64,000 nucleotides of DNA from Chryseobacterium gambrini (lineage in GTDB: Bacteria > Bacteroidota > Bacteroidia > Flavobacteriales > Weeksellaceae): NCBI RefSeq assembly GCF_900156825.1, contig NZ_FTOV01000016.1:18866-82865 (forward strand), in the 5' to 3' direction. This document shows, one piece after another, positions 53,606-63,100 of this stretch (the first letter of the stretch is position 1; each line of letters begins with the position of its first letter). The position numbers and the translations under genes are program-made. The notes beneath the pieces are model-generated. The model saw nothing but the letters and a program-made list of their open reading frames with translations. It was not told where the DNA came from and did not search any database.

Positions 53606-55882
53606 ATGAGAATAACCAAAATAGTAATCATCACCATAATAAGCATCATTAAAGTGAACACAGTCAGCGCACAGCAAAAACTCAACCCCGAAACAGAAAA
53701 GAAGATCGATATTCTGATGTCTAAAATGACACCGGAAGAAAAAGTAGGGCAGATGAATCAGTACAACGGTTTCTGGGATGTTACGGGACCTGCTCCCGTC
53801 GGAGGAAGTGCTGAAGAAAAATATGAAAATATAAAAAAAGGATTGGTAGGATCTATGCTTACCGTTCGCGGAGTAAAAGAAGTAAAAGCAGTTCAGAAAA
53901 TCGCAGTGGAACAGACAAGACTCGGCATTCCGCTAATTATTGGGTTTGATGTTATTCACGGATACAAAACACTTTCGCCGATTCCTTTGGCAGAAGCAGC
54001 AAGTTGGGATCTGCAAGCCATCGAAAAATCTGCAGAAGTTGCCGCCTCAGAAGCTGCCGCCTCCGGAATCAACTGGACATTCGGTCCCATGATGGATATT
54101 TCCAGAGATGCAAGATGGGGAAGAGTGATGGAAGGAGCCGGAGAAGACCCTTTTTTAGGAGGAAAAATTGCTGCGGCACGTGTAAAAGGTTTTCAGGGAG
54201 ATAATACCTTCAAATCTCCGTTAAGAATCGCGGCCACCGCAAAACATTTTGCAGCGTACGGTTTTGTAGAAGCCGGACTGGAATATAATGCCGTTGAAAT
54301 CGGAAACAATACTTTATTCAATCAGGTTTTGCCGCCTTTCAAATCCGCTGTAGACGCGGGAATAAGAAGTGTGATGAATTCATTCAATACCATTAATGGA
54401 ATTCCCGCAACAGCCGACAGATATCTTCTGAGAGATGTGCTGAAAAACAAATGGGGCTTTTCCGGTTTTGTTGTGTCAGATTGGGCTTCTATCCGTGAGA
54501 TGATTTCTTGGGGATTCTCAAAAGACGAAAAAGCAGCGGCAAAATCTGCTGTAGAAGCCGGAACAGACATGGATATGGAGAGTGGAATCTATTTCCCTTA
54601 CCTTATTGATTTGGTAAAACAGGGAAAAGTTAAAGAAAGCTATATAGATGATGCCGTAAGAAGAATTCTTCGCGTTAAATTTGAACTGGGACTCTTCGAT
54701 GATCCTTATCGTTTTCTCGATGAGAAGCGTGAAAAGGAAACAATTGGAAGCACGGCAAACCATGAAGCCGTTCTGGATATGGCAAAAAAATCCATTGTTC
54801 TTCTTAAAAACGAAAAAAATCTTCTTCCGCTTAAAAAATCAGGACAAAAAATTCTCCTTCTGGGTTCTTTGGCAGAAAGTAAAAATTCCCCTCTCGGAAG
54901 CTGGAGAATTGCAGCAGACAACAATACCGCAGTTTCTGTTCTGGAAGGTATGAAAGCCTACAAAGGCAATCAGCTTAATTTTGTGGAAGGACCAAAATTA
55001 ACAACCTCCGAACCTACTTTCCTTACCGAAGTGAATTATAATACCACCGACAGAAAAGGTTTGGAAGAAGCAAAAAATGCCGCTAAAAATGCCGATGTCA
55101 TCGTGATGGTTTTGGGAGAACACGGATTTTCGTCCGGAGAAGCAAGAAGCCGAACAAACATAGATTTACCCGGACTTCAGGAAGAATTTTTAAAAGAAAT
55201 TTTTAAAGTAAATCCCAATATCGTACTCGTTTTAAACAACGGAAGACCTTTAACGATCAACTGGGCTTCAGAAAATATACCTGCTATTGTAGAAGCGTGG
55301 CATTTGGGAACACAGGCAGGAAACGCCGTTTCGCAGGTTCTTTACGGAGATTACAATCCAAGTGGAAAATTGCCGATGACATTCCCGAGAAACGTAGGTC
55401 AGATTCCTGTTTATTACAATCATCTTAATACCGGAAGACCTTTCGATAAAGATAAAAATGTGTTCTGGAGCCATTATTCCGATGTAGAAAAAACACCGCT
55501 TTATCCGTTCGGATTTGGATTGAGTTACACAAAATTTGAATATTCCGATTTAAAAATCAATGAAAAGTTGTTTTCAAAAGGAGAAAATATTCAGGTAACT
55601 TTTACCCTTAAAAATACAGGGAAATACGATGGAAAGGAAGTGGCTCAGTTGTATATTCAGGACGAATTTGCTTCCGTAGCCAGACCTGTAAAAGAATTAA
55701 AAGGCTTCCAGATCGTAGAACTGAAATCCGGCGAAAGTAAAAAGATCACCTTTAATTTAACTGAAAAAGAACTTGGTTTTTATGATAATTCCGGAAACTT
55801 TATTGTAGAAGAAGGAGCATTTAAAGTAATGGTAGGCGGAAACTCGGAGAGTGTGATTTCGGATGAATTTAGTCTGGAGTAA
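53606..55882 (+). CDS. GH3 beta-glucosidase, BglX-like
   Basis: A 758-residue periplasmic enzyme with signal peptide MRITKIVIITIISIIKVNTVSAQ. The GH3 N-terminal barrel has GRVMEGAGEDPFLGG and the nucleophile Asp292 in FVVSDWASI. The (alpha/beta)6 sandwich has SIVLLKNEKNLLPL and VLGEHGFSSGEARSR. The C-terminal fibronectin III-like domain contains LYPFGFGLSYTKFEYS and ends with FKVMVGGNSE. It would remove glucose from glucomannan oligosaccharides. A 199-bp gap precedes it, with no recognisable promoter. Confidence 0.94.
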   Translation: MRITKIVIITIISIIKVNTVSAQQKLNPETEKKIDILMSKMTPEEKVGQMNQYNGFWDVTGPAPVGGSAEEKYENIKKGLVGSMLTVRGVKEVKAVQKIAVEQTRLGIPLIIGFDVIHGYKTLSPIPLAEAASWDLQAIEKSAEVAASEAAASGINWTFGPMMDISRDARWGRVMEGAGEDPFLGGKIAAARVKGFQGDNTFKSPLRIAATAKHFAAYGFVEAGLEYNAVEIGNNTLFNQVLPPFKSAVDAGIRSVMNSFNTINGIPATADRYLLRDVLKNKWGFSGFVVSDWASIREMISWGFSKDEKAAAKSAVEAGTDMDMESGIYFPYLIDLVKQGKVKESYIDDAVRRILRVKFELGLFDDPYRFLDEKREKETIGSTANHEAVLDMAKKSIVLLKNEKNLLPLKKSGQKILLLGSLAESKNSPLGSWRIAADNNTAVSVLEGMKAYKGNQLNFVEGPKLTTSEPTFLTEVNYNTTDRKGLEEAKNAAKNADVIVMVLGEHGFSSGEARSRTNIDLPGLQEEFLKEIFKVNPNIVLVLNNGRPLTINWASENIPAIVEAWHLGTQAGNAVSQVLYGDYNPSGKLPMTFPRNVGQIPVYYNHLNTGRPFDKDKNVFWSHYSDVEKTPLYPFGFGLSYTKFEYSDLKINEKLFSKGENIQVTFTLKNTGKYDGKEVAQLYIQDEFASVARPVKELKGFQIVELKSGESKKITFNLTEKELGFYDNSGNFIVEEGAFKVMVGGNSESVISDEFSLE

Positions 55883-55904
55883 AAAGATAGATTTACCAAT
55901 AAAC

Positions 55905-55940
55905 AAATCCTTAGGTTAAAAATTAATCTAAGGATTTTTT
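55905..55940 (+). terminator. Strong terminator ending the mannan locus
   Basis: Arms 55905-55919 and 55923-55937 pair over 15 bp with one G-T pair and a 3-nt loop; the core is AAATCCTTAG/CTAAGGATTT, running into TTTTTTATT. It closes the polysaccharide locus after the GH3 gene. The rest of the gap up to 56154 shows nothing I can name. Confidence 0.85.
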
Positions 55941-56154
55941 ATTCCGCTTTGTTGTTACTCTCTTTTGTGCTTTATTTGCAGAATTCTATTGGGCTGAAAA
56001 AGTTGTAAAGATTAAATCCACCTGAGATTTTTTTATTAAAATTTGAGATTAATGCAATTGCTGAAGCAGATGTGTGAGACCATTATTAAAAACTTCTTAA
56101 CAGCTGAATAGAAAAATTTTTCATTTAAATAATAACCATAAAAACATGTAAACG

Positions 56155-58113
56155 ATGAGTACTGAAAATATAGAAAATCAAATAAATAGATCAACTGTTC
56201 TTGATGAAGAAACGCAGAAAATCGAAGAAATCTTAGGAATAAAACCGGAAGACTACCTAAAATATAATTTACTTCAATATTTACACCTCCAAGACGTAGA
56301 TATTGAGGATTTTTCTAAGTTTTTACCGTATCTCGTTAAAGTAAAAAACGTAAAGCTTACCAACTGTACCATTGCTAATTTTTCCGAATTGTTAAAAATA
56401 GAAAGTTGTTCCAGTTTCACTCTGGATAATGTGACTTTCAGAAACAATGAGTGTAATGTAACCAGAGGGTTTCCTTATGAAATCCGATTTTCAAATATGA
56501 CCTTTGATGCAGGTTGTTTTAACAGTTTTCATATATCGTCATCCGGTAAAGGATATAAGCATCTTTTTATTAATAATTGTCATATTGATAATATTCAGGA
56601 AATCAATAATATAAAAGGGCTTTATTCATTACATCTCGACAGTATAACTTTTACTTGTAACCCCACCAAAGTAAAAGAAAAATCAATTTACATGATCCAT
56701 ATTTTCAACTCGAAGTTTGAAGATATTTCTTTTATACCATTTAAAAAATCTGTAGGAAGAATTGATTTTAAAAATTGTAAAATAGGAAACTTTAAAGGAA
56801 TTTCTGAATTTGAAAAGCTTAAAAAGATTCAAATTGATACAAATACACTTGTTAAAGATGAAAGTCAATTTGAAAACCCTTTCAATAAAGAAATTACATG
56901 TCATTTCATTAAGGCGGAAAAACCATTTCGTTTAAAAAATGCAGTATCGCTCAGAAATTATATTAATGAATTAAGCTTTACCTATTTTAAGGTGAAAAAA
57001 GTAAAGGATCTTAAAAAGTTTGAAATGGTTAAAACTCTTTCATTTGATAAATCTGAATTTTATGTAGATGCTTTTTTGCCTATTGCCAATCAGATTCAAA
57101 AAGTGAAGATGAGAGATTCTGAGATTAAAAAACATAACTATTTCAGTTCTTTCGTTAATTTGAAGAGTTTTGAATCAAGCTGTTTCTCAAGAGAGAGTAA
57201 AGAGATAAAAAATTTCTCAAAATTACTTCCGTTAAAAGATCAGCTGATGAGTCTGGATTTTTATGAAGACGAAGAAATGGATAAAAAAGCTCCAGATTAT
57301 CCCATCAGTCAATTTACTTCACTGGAAACCTTAAAATTGGGTTATGAAATTTCTGCGAAAACGGGAAAATCTATTATGAAGTTGAAAAAATTGAGAAAGC
57401 TGGATATTAGCATAGCAAAAACGAAGCATATTTTCGATTTGGGACATCTGAAAAAGCTGGAGTTTTTAATTTTTAATTCAAGAGTAAAATTTACTGGATT
57501 TGAAAATCTGAAACGTCTAAAATCATTGCAAATAGTCAATGATAGAAAATTTGATTTGAAAACGCTTCCAACTATGAAGTCCTTAAAAAGATTGAGCTTT
57601 TCCGCTTATGATACTCACATTAAAGATTTGAGTCACTTTCCGAATTTAGAATTTCTGAGACTAAAGGGAGTTAAGAAACTGCAACTGAAAAACTTGAAAA
57701 AGCTAAAAGTGTTGGATTTGGACAATAGCAGAATTAAAGATTTTTCTTCGTTTGAAACCTTACCTTCCCTGGAAAGACTAGATTTATCAAGTATTCAGGG
57801 TAATATTAATTTAAAAGAAATATCGAAATTTCCCAATTTGAAATGGTTAACATTATTGGAAAGCTATGAGGTAAATGATATTTCAGGATTAGAAGCATTA
57901 AAAAAATTAGAGCGCTTGGATTTATACCAAACAAAAGTTACAGACGTAAAGGTGCTGAATACTTTGCCTAATTTAAGGGAAGTCAATTTATTAGTGAATA
58001 ATTCCAAAGAACTTAATCTTGAATCACAATTGGATCGTCCTGAAATTGCCATTTACTGTGGATTACCAAGCGTAAATTTATGGGTTTGGGACAAAGATGA
58101 ATTTGGAATTTAA
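56155..58113 (+). CDS. Leucine-rich-repeat-like protein, paralogue 1
   Basis: A 652-residue protein without signal peptide, lipobox or membrane helix. The C-terminal half has many irregular leucine-rich repeats of about 20-24 residues, such as LKKLRKLDISIAKTKHIFDL, LKRLKSLQIVNDRKFD, FPNLEFLRLKGVKKLQL and LKKLERLDLYQTKVTDV. The N-terminal half has a similar but degenerate solenoid (NVKLTNCTIANFSELLKI, VGRIDFKNCKIGNFKGI). It ends in the conserved RPEIAIYCGLP and DEFGI. LRR proteins bind other proteins. It is followed 54 bp later by a close paralogue and then by an alpha-2-macroglobulin-like gene. Confidence 0.88.
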   Translation: MSTENIENQINRSTVLDEETQKIEEILGIKPEDYLKYNLLQYLHLQDVDIEDFSKFLPYLVKVKNVKLTNCTIANFSELLKIESCSSFTLDNVTFRNNECNVTRGFPYEIRFSNMTFDAGCFNSFHISSSGKGYKHLFINNCHIDNIQEINNIKGLYSLHLDSITFTCNPTKVKEKSIYMIHIFNSKFEDISFIPFKKSVGRIDFKNCKIGNFKGISEFEKLKKIQIDTNTLVKDESQFENPFNKEITCHFIKAEKPFRLKNAVSLRNYINELSFTYFKVKKVKDLKKFEMVKTLSFDKSEFYVDAFLPIANQIQKVKMRDSEIKKHNYFSSFVNLKSFESSCFSRESKEIKNFSKLLPLKDQLMSLDFYEDEEMDKKAPDYPISQFTSLETLKLGYEISAKTGKSIMKLKKLRKLDISIAKTKHIFDLGHLKKLEFLIFNSRVKFTGFENLKRLKSLQIVNDRKFDLKTLPTMKSLKRLSFSAYDTHIKDLSHFPNLEFLRLKGVKKLQLKNLKKLKVLDLDNSRIKDFSSFETLPSLERLDLSSIQGNINLKEISKFPNLKWLTLLESYEVNDISGLEALKKLERLDLYQTKVTDVKVLNTLPNLREVNLLVNNSKELNLESQLDRPEIAIYCGLPSVNLWVWDKDEFGI

Positions 58114-58167
58114 ATGATCCGTAAGAAGCAAAGTAAAATTAATATTTAAACAGAATAACCACTCAAA

Positions 58168-60096
58168 ATGAAAGAAGATCAGCAAACAGATAAAACATCA
58201 GAAGCTTATAAAAGATTAAAAGAAATTTTAGGGGAAGAACCTTGGGAAGATTATGCAAGATCAAGAATAGAGCTCAAAAATTTAACAATTGACGATTTTT
58301 CTATCATCTTGCCGTGGATTAGGAATGTAGGAAGATTGTATGTCAGCGATTCTTCCATTTCCAATTTTTCAGAATTATTGAAGTTGGAGAATTGTTATTC
58401 TTTTCATTTGGATAATGTGACGTTCACAAACAATGACTGTGAGGTAACGAGAGACTTTCCAGGTGAAATTCATTTTTCTAATATGAATTTTGATGCAAGC
58501 GGGCTGAATTGCTTTCCTACATCAGTTAGTAAAGGACACCATAGCTTTTCTATTGAAAACTGTCATATTGAAAACATTCAGGAGCTAAGCAATATAGAAG
58601 GAATTTCTGCATTATATCTTGATAAAATAACCTTCACCTATCATCCAAGAAAAATAAAAGAGAAATCAATTTACAGGATTAGCATTTCCGACTCGCAGTT
58701 TAAAGATATTTCTTTTATACCCTTTAAAAAATCGGTGGGGGATATTGATTTTGTAAACTGCCGTATAGGAAATTTTGAAGGAATTTCTGAGCTTAAGGAG
58801 CTTGAAGAAATTGGATTCGATAATGATACGATAGTTGAAGACATAAGGAAATTGGAAAATCCTTTTAATAAAAAAATTACCTGTGTTGTTTTCGTGAAAG
58901 ATAAAAAGCAGCTCGATCTAAAAAACGTATTAGGGATCAGAAATTATATTAATCATATACATTTTACTAATTTTAAAGGAAAAAAAATTGATAATCTGGA
59001 AAAATTTGAAAGGTTGCATCATCTCACATTTGATAAATCTAAGTTTTATGTGGATGCATTTTTATCCATTGCAAAACAAATCCAGAGCGTAGAGGTTAGA
59101 GATTCAGCGATTAAAAAACATAGTTATTTTAAGCATTTTCCTAATTTGACAAGTTTTGAATTAAACGGTTTTGGAAAAGATAGTAAAGATACCCGAATTT
59201 TTTCAAAACTGTTTCCTCTAAAAAAACAGCTGAAAGAGCTGGAGTTTTATGAATCTCAGGATAAACCCACAAACTATCCCATCGAAAAATTTACAGCATT
59301 GGAATCTTTAAAAATAGGTTACAATATTTCGTTACAGACTGTGGAATCTATTCTTACTTTTAAAAAATTAAAAAAATTAGAAATAAGGATAGAAAAAACA
59401 AAGAAGATTATCGATTTGGGAAATCTGAAAAACTTGGAGTTTTTAAATATCTACAGTGAATCAAATTTATATTGTACGGGATTTGAAAATTTAAAACGTT
59501 TAAAATCTTTGGAGATAAGCAGTGACGGGAAATGTGATATTAATATGCTTCCAAAAATGAAATCCCTGAAAAGATTGAGTTTTTACAGTCATGAAGATTG
59601 TGCGGTGAAAGGGCTGAGCCAGTTTCCTAATTTAGAATTTCTGAAGCTTGAACACATAAAGAAGCTGCAATTAAAAACCCTGAAAAAGCTGAAAGTTTTG
59701 GATCTGGATAACAGTCAGATTAAAAATTTTTCTTCGTTTGAAACCTTGCCATCCCTTGAAAAACTAGATTTATCTTCTCTTCAGAATAAAATTGATCTGA
59801 AAGAAATCTGGAAATTTCCCAATTTGAAATGGTTAACATTACTGGAAAGCTATGAGGTAAACGATATTTCAGCTTTAGAAGCGTTAAAAAAATTAGAGCG
59901 TTTGGATTTATACAGAACAAAAGTTATGGATGTTCGGGTTTTGAATACATTGCCAAATTTGAAGGAAGTCAACTTGGCAGTAGAGAATTGCGAATTAAAC
60001 CTTAAAGAGCAATTGGATCGTCCTGAAATTGCCATTTACTGCGGATTACCGACTATAAATTTATGGATTTGGGAGAAAGATGAATTTGGGATTTAA
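58168..60096 (+). CDS. Leucine-rich-repeat-like protein, paralogue 2
   Basis: A 642-residue tandem paralogue of the preceding protein. Whole segments are identical or near identical: FPNLKWLTLLESYEVNDIS, LDRPEIAIYCGLP, NCHIENIQELSNI against NCHIDNIQEINNI, and the FPKEF-like ending DEFGI. The N-terminal 40 residues are the most different (KEDQQTDKTSEAYKRLKEIL). It also lacks an export signal. Divergence at the concave repeat faces, with scaffolds kept, would suggest different binding partners, but this needs alignment. The macroglobulin-like gene begins 78 bp later. Confidence 0.88.
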   Translation: MKEDQQTDKTSEAYKRLKEILGEEPWEDYARSRIELKNLTIDDFSIILPWIRNVGRLYVSDSSISNFSELLKLENCYSFHLDNVTFTNNDCEVTRDFPGEIHFSNMNFDASGLNCFPTSVSKGHHSFSIENCHIENIQELSNIEGISALYLDKITFTYHPRKIKEKSIYRISISDSQFKDISFIPFKKSVGDIDFVNCRIGNFEGISELKELEEIGFDNDTIVEDIRKLENPFNKKITCVVFVKDKKQLDLKNVLGIRNYINHIHFTNFKGKKIDNLEKFERLHHLTFDKSKFYVDAFLSIAKQIQSVEVRDSAIKKHSYFKHFPNLTSFELNGFGKDSKDTRIFSKLFPLKKQLKELEFYESQDKPTNYPIEKFTALESLKIGYNISLQTVESILTFKKLKKLEIRIEKTKKIIDLGNLKNLEFLNIYSESNLYCTGFENLKRLKSLEISSDGKCDINMLPKMKSLKRLSFYSHEDCAVKGLSQFPNLEFLKLEHIKKLQLKTLKKLKVLDLDNSQIKNFSSFETLPSLEKLDLSSLQNKIDLKEIWKFPNLKWLTLLESYEVNDISALEALKKLERLDLYRTKVMDVRVLNTLPNLKEVNLAVENCELNLKEQLDRPEIAIYCGLPTINLWIWEKDEFGI

Positions 60097-60174
60097 ACGA
60101 AAACGATTCTCCATTTTCATTATTCAGATTAATTTTAATTTCTTAAATAACGATAAAAATATTAAAAACATAAT

Positions 60175-63100
60175 ATGATGGAAGCCAACGTGGTACAGCT
60201 TATAATTTCTCTTAGAAATGAATTTGCAGGCATACATTATGCTCGCTATTTTGAAGATAACGAAAATAATAGAATTTCCCATTTTTTGCAGAAAGTGCAT
60301 GATTCGGGAGAGTCCTTACAAGGAGAGGAAAAAACACTGTACGAAATTCTCGTCAGTACTTTTGCTCTTGATTATTTCAACGCAAGTTTTTCAGGAGAAG
60401 ATCTTACCAATATAAATTCTCAGGATCTGTCTCAAATTGAAACATGGACTGTACTCGACTTTAAAAACTATATATCCGAAAGTTTCAAAAAAAACGACCT
60501 GAGAAAAGAATCTCTTAAAAAGATTTCAATTGAAAAATACAGTCTGCTTTTCAGAGGTTATGAGGAAGATATTGCTTATTATAGAACTTTGCAGGACTGG
60601 CATTTAATGAGAAAAATTAATTTTCTTTTAGATGGTGGGTTTTTTACGAAGAACGAACTGAAAGAAAATGAAAATAAGATTCTTGCAATCTACGATGTAT
60701 TGATTAATGAAAATGAGGGCAATTCGAAGTTGTATTTTATGCGCGAAAAATTGCTCTATCTCTGTTCGTTAGATAAAGAATTGAATAAACTGCAACAGTT
60801 GCAAACTATTCTGAAATCTGATATTGACGGAGATTACAAAGTTTTAATGATGCGGGACATCATGACAATATACAGGAATGATGATAAATCCAGAGAAGCT
60901 CTTGAAATTGCAGATCAGGCAAAAAAACAGTTTCCCAATTCCCCATTTTTAAAGGAAATTCAATATAAAGAAGATTTAATGACCTGCCCTGAATTGGGAC
61001 TGAATTTCGAAAAACAGATACAAAGCAATAAGCCGATTCATATAGTGGCAGAATATCGTAATACTTCTGATTTTATTCTGAATATTTATGAAGTGAAAGG
61101 CGGGTTTAAATCTTTTATTAAGTATACAGAAGATTATCGTTCAGAAGAAAAATTTTACCATGAAATTGAAAAAATACTCATAAGAAAAGAACATTATACA
61201 CTTCCTCACTGTGAAATTTATGAAGAGATGAAAACTTCTCTGGAGATTAAACCTTTACCACCGGGATTATATGTTGCAGAATTTTCTTCAAAAGATTTAG
61301 CTGAAAGCGATTCAGTCAAAAACTATTTTTTCACAGTATCCGATTATAAAATAATTTATCATCATAAAGACGCAAATGATTTTCCGGAATCATTCAGGTT
61401 AGTAAACAGTGAAAATGGAACACCGATTCCTAACGAGGAAATTGTTTTTTTCGAATATCTTCGAGATCAGGATTTGGTAAAACTGAATGCAAAAACAGAT
61501 GATTTAGGTGTTTTTAAAATTCCGTCAGATGCAAATAATTCATATAGAAAATATCTTGTCCATCATCCAAAAACTAATGATTTTCAAATTCTGGATGTAT
61601 GGGGAAGAAAATTTTCAGAAGAGCAAACAAGAGATATCCTTAATAAAACAATACCGCAGATTTTTACCGACAGAGCGATTTACCGACCGGGGCAGACCGT
61701 TTATTTTAAGGTAATTAATACTAAAATAGAAAGCGAAAAGGAATCGGTTGTTGTAGGATTAAAACAAAAAATAGCTTTAACTGATGGAAACGAAGAGGGA
61801 ATTTCTACACAAGAATTTACGACCAATGAATTCGGATCTTATCACGGAAGCTTTGTTCTCCCTAAAGGAAAACTAAACGGAACCTTTGCTTTAATGATTG
61901 AGGACGGAGCAGACTGTTTTCATACTTTTCTTGTAGAGGAATATAAAAGACCGAAATTTGAGATTACTTTTGAGCCAGTAAAGGGAGAATATCAATATGG
62001 ACAGACGCTAGAACTCAAGGGAAGAGCAACATCATTTTCTGGAGTGCCCCTCCGTAATATAGTTGTAAACTATGAAATTACAGAGAATGATATCCGCTGG
62101 AAATTCTTCAGCCATTATTCAAACGATTATAATCATGAAAATTCTATACTTGGAAACGCCGAAACCGATGAGAACGGAGAATTCACGATTTCTGTAACTT
62201 TTGAAGAAAATACATATTTAAAAGATGTTCAGGTAGACTGCTTTAAAATTGAAGCGTCTGTTACGGATATCAATGGAGAAACACAGTCGGCTTCTGTTGA
62301 AATAAATGTGGCTTCAGTTCCTTATTACATCAAAGCCGAAGAAATTAAAGATGCTTTTACAGACGAAAATGTAAAAATTAAAGTTGAAACAAAAAATTAT
62401 AATAATCAGGATGTTGAAAAGCCATATCATGTAAAACTTTCCAAACTGAAGTCGCCAGACAGGATTTTTAGAAAGATGTTTGAAGATAAAATTCAGAATT
62501 TATCACAATTTTCTAAAGAAGAGTTTATAGCCAAGTTCCCGCATGACTATTTTGATGAGGACGAATATGAAGAAGAGGTACAAATAGAAAAAGTGATTCT
62601 CGATAAAATCTATGATCCAAAAACAGATAACCAACAACCGATAGCCAATTTAGATTTAGGAAAATTAGACGTCGGGAGATATGAGTTGGAACTTTATGAT
62701 AGTCAGAACAAAGAGTTGATCGAAACATCTCAGTACTTTAATGTTTGGGATAAAAATTCATTGAAAGAAGAAAAGGTATTTTTGAATGTTGTAGATCCAA
62801 AAAAGGGATTTTTAAGGGGTGAAAAAGCCAATATCTACGTATATTCTGCAATTCCTGATGCTTTGGTATATATCTTTCTACAGGATTGTCTGGGAAACAC
62901 CATAGCTGAAATAAAGCAATTAAAAAATGGTATATTAGACTATATTGTAGAAATTCCTAAAAATAAAAATATTTCAGAAATTAATGTTCAGTTTCAGATC
63001 ATTGCTTACAATGAAGTACAGCATAGTGAGATTACTCTTAAAATAAAAGAAAACGAAAATCCTCTTACTATCGAAACAATAGTTTTCAGAGATAAGATTG

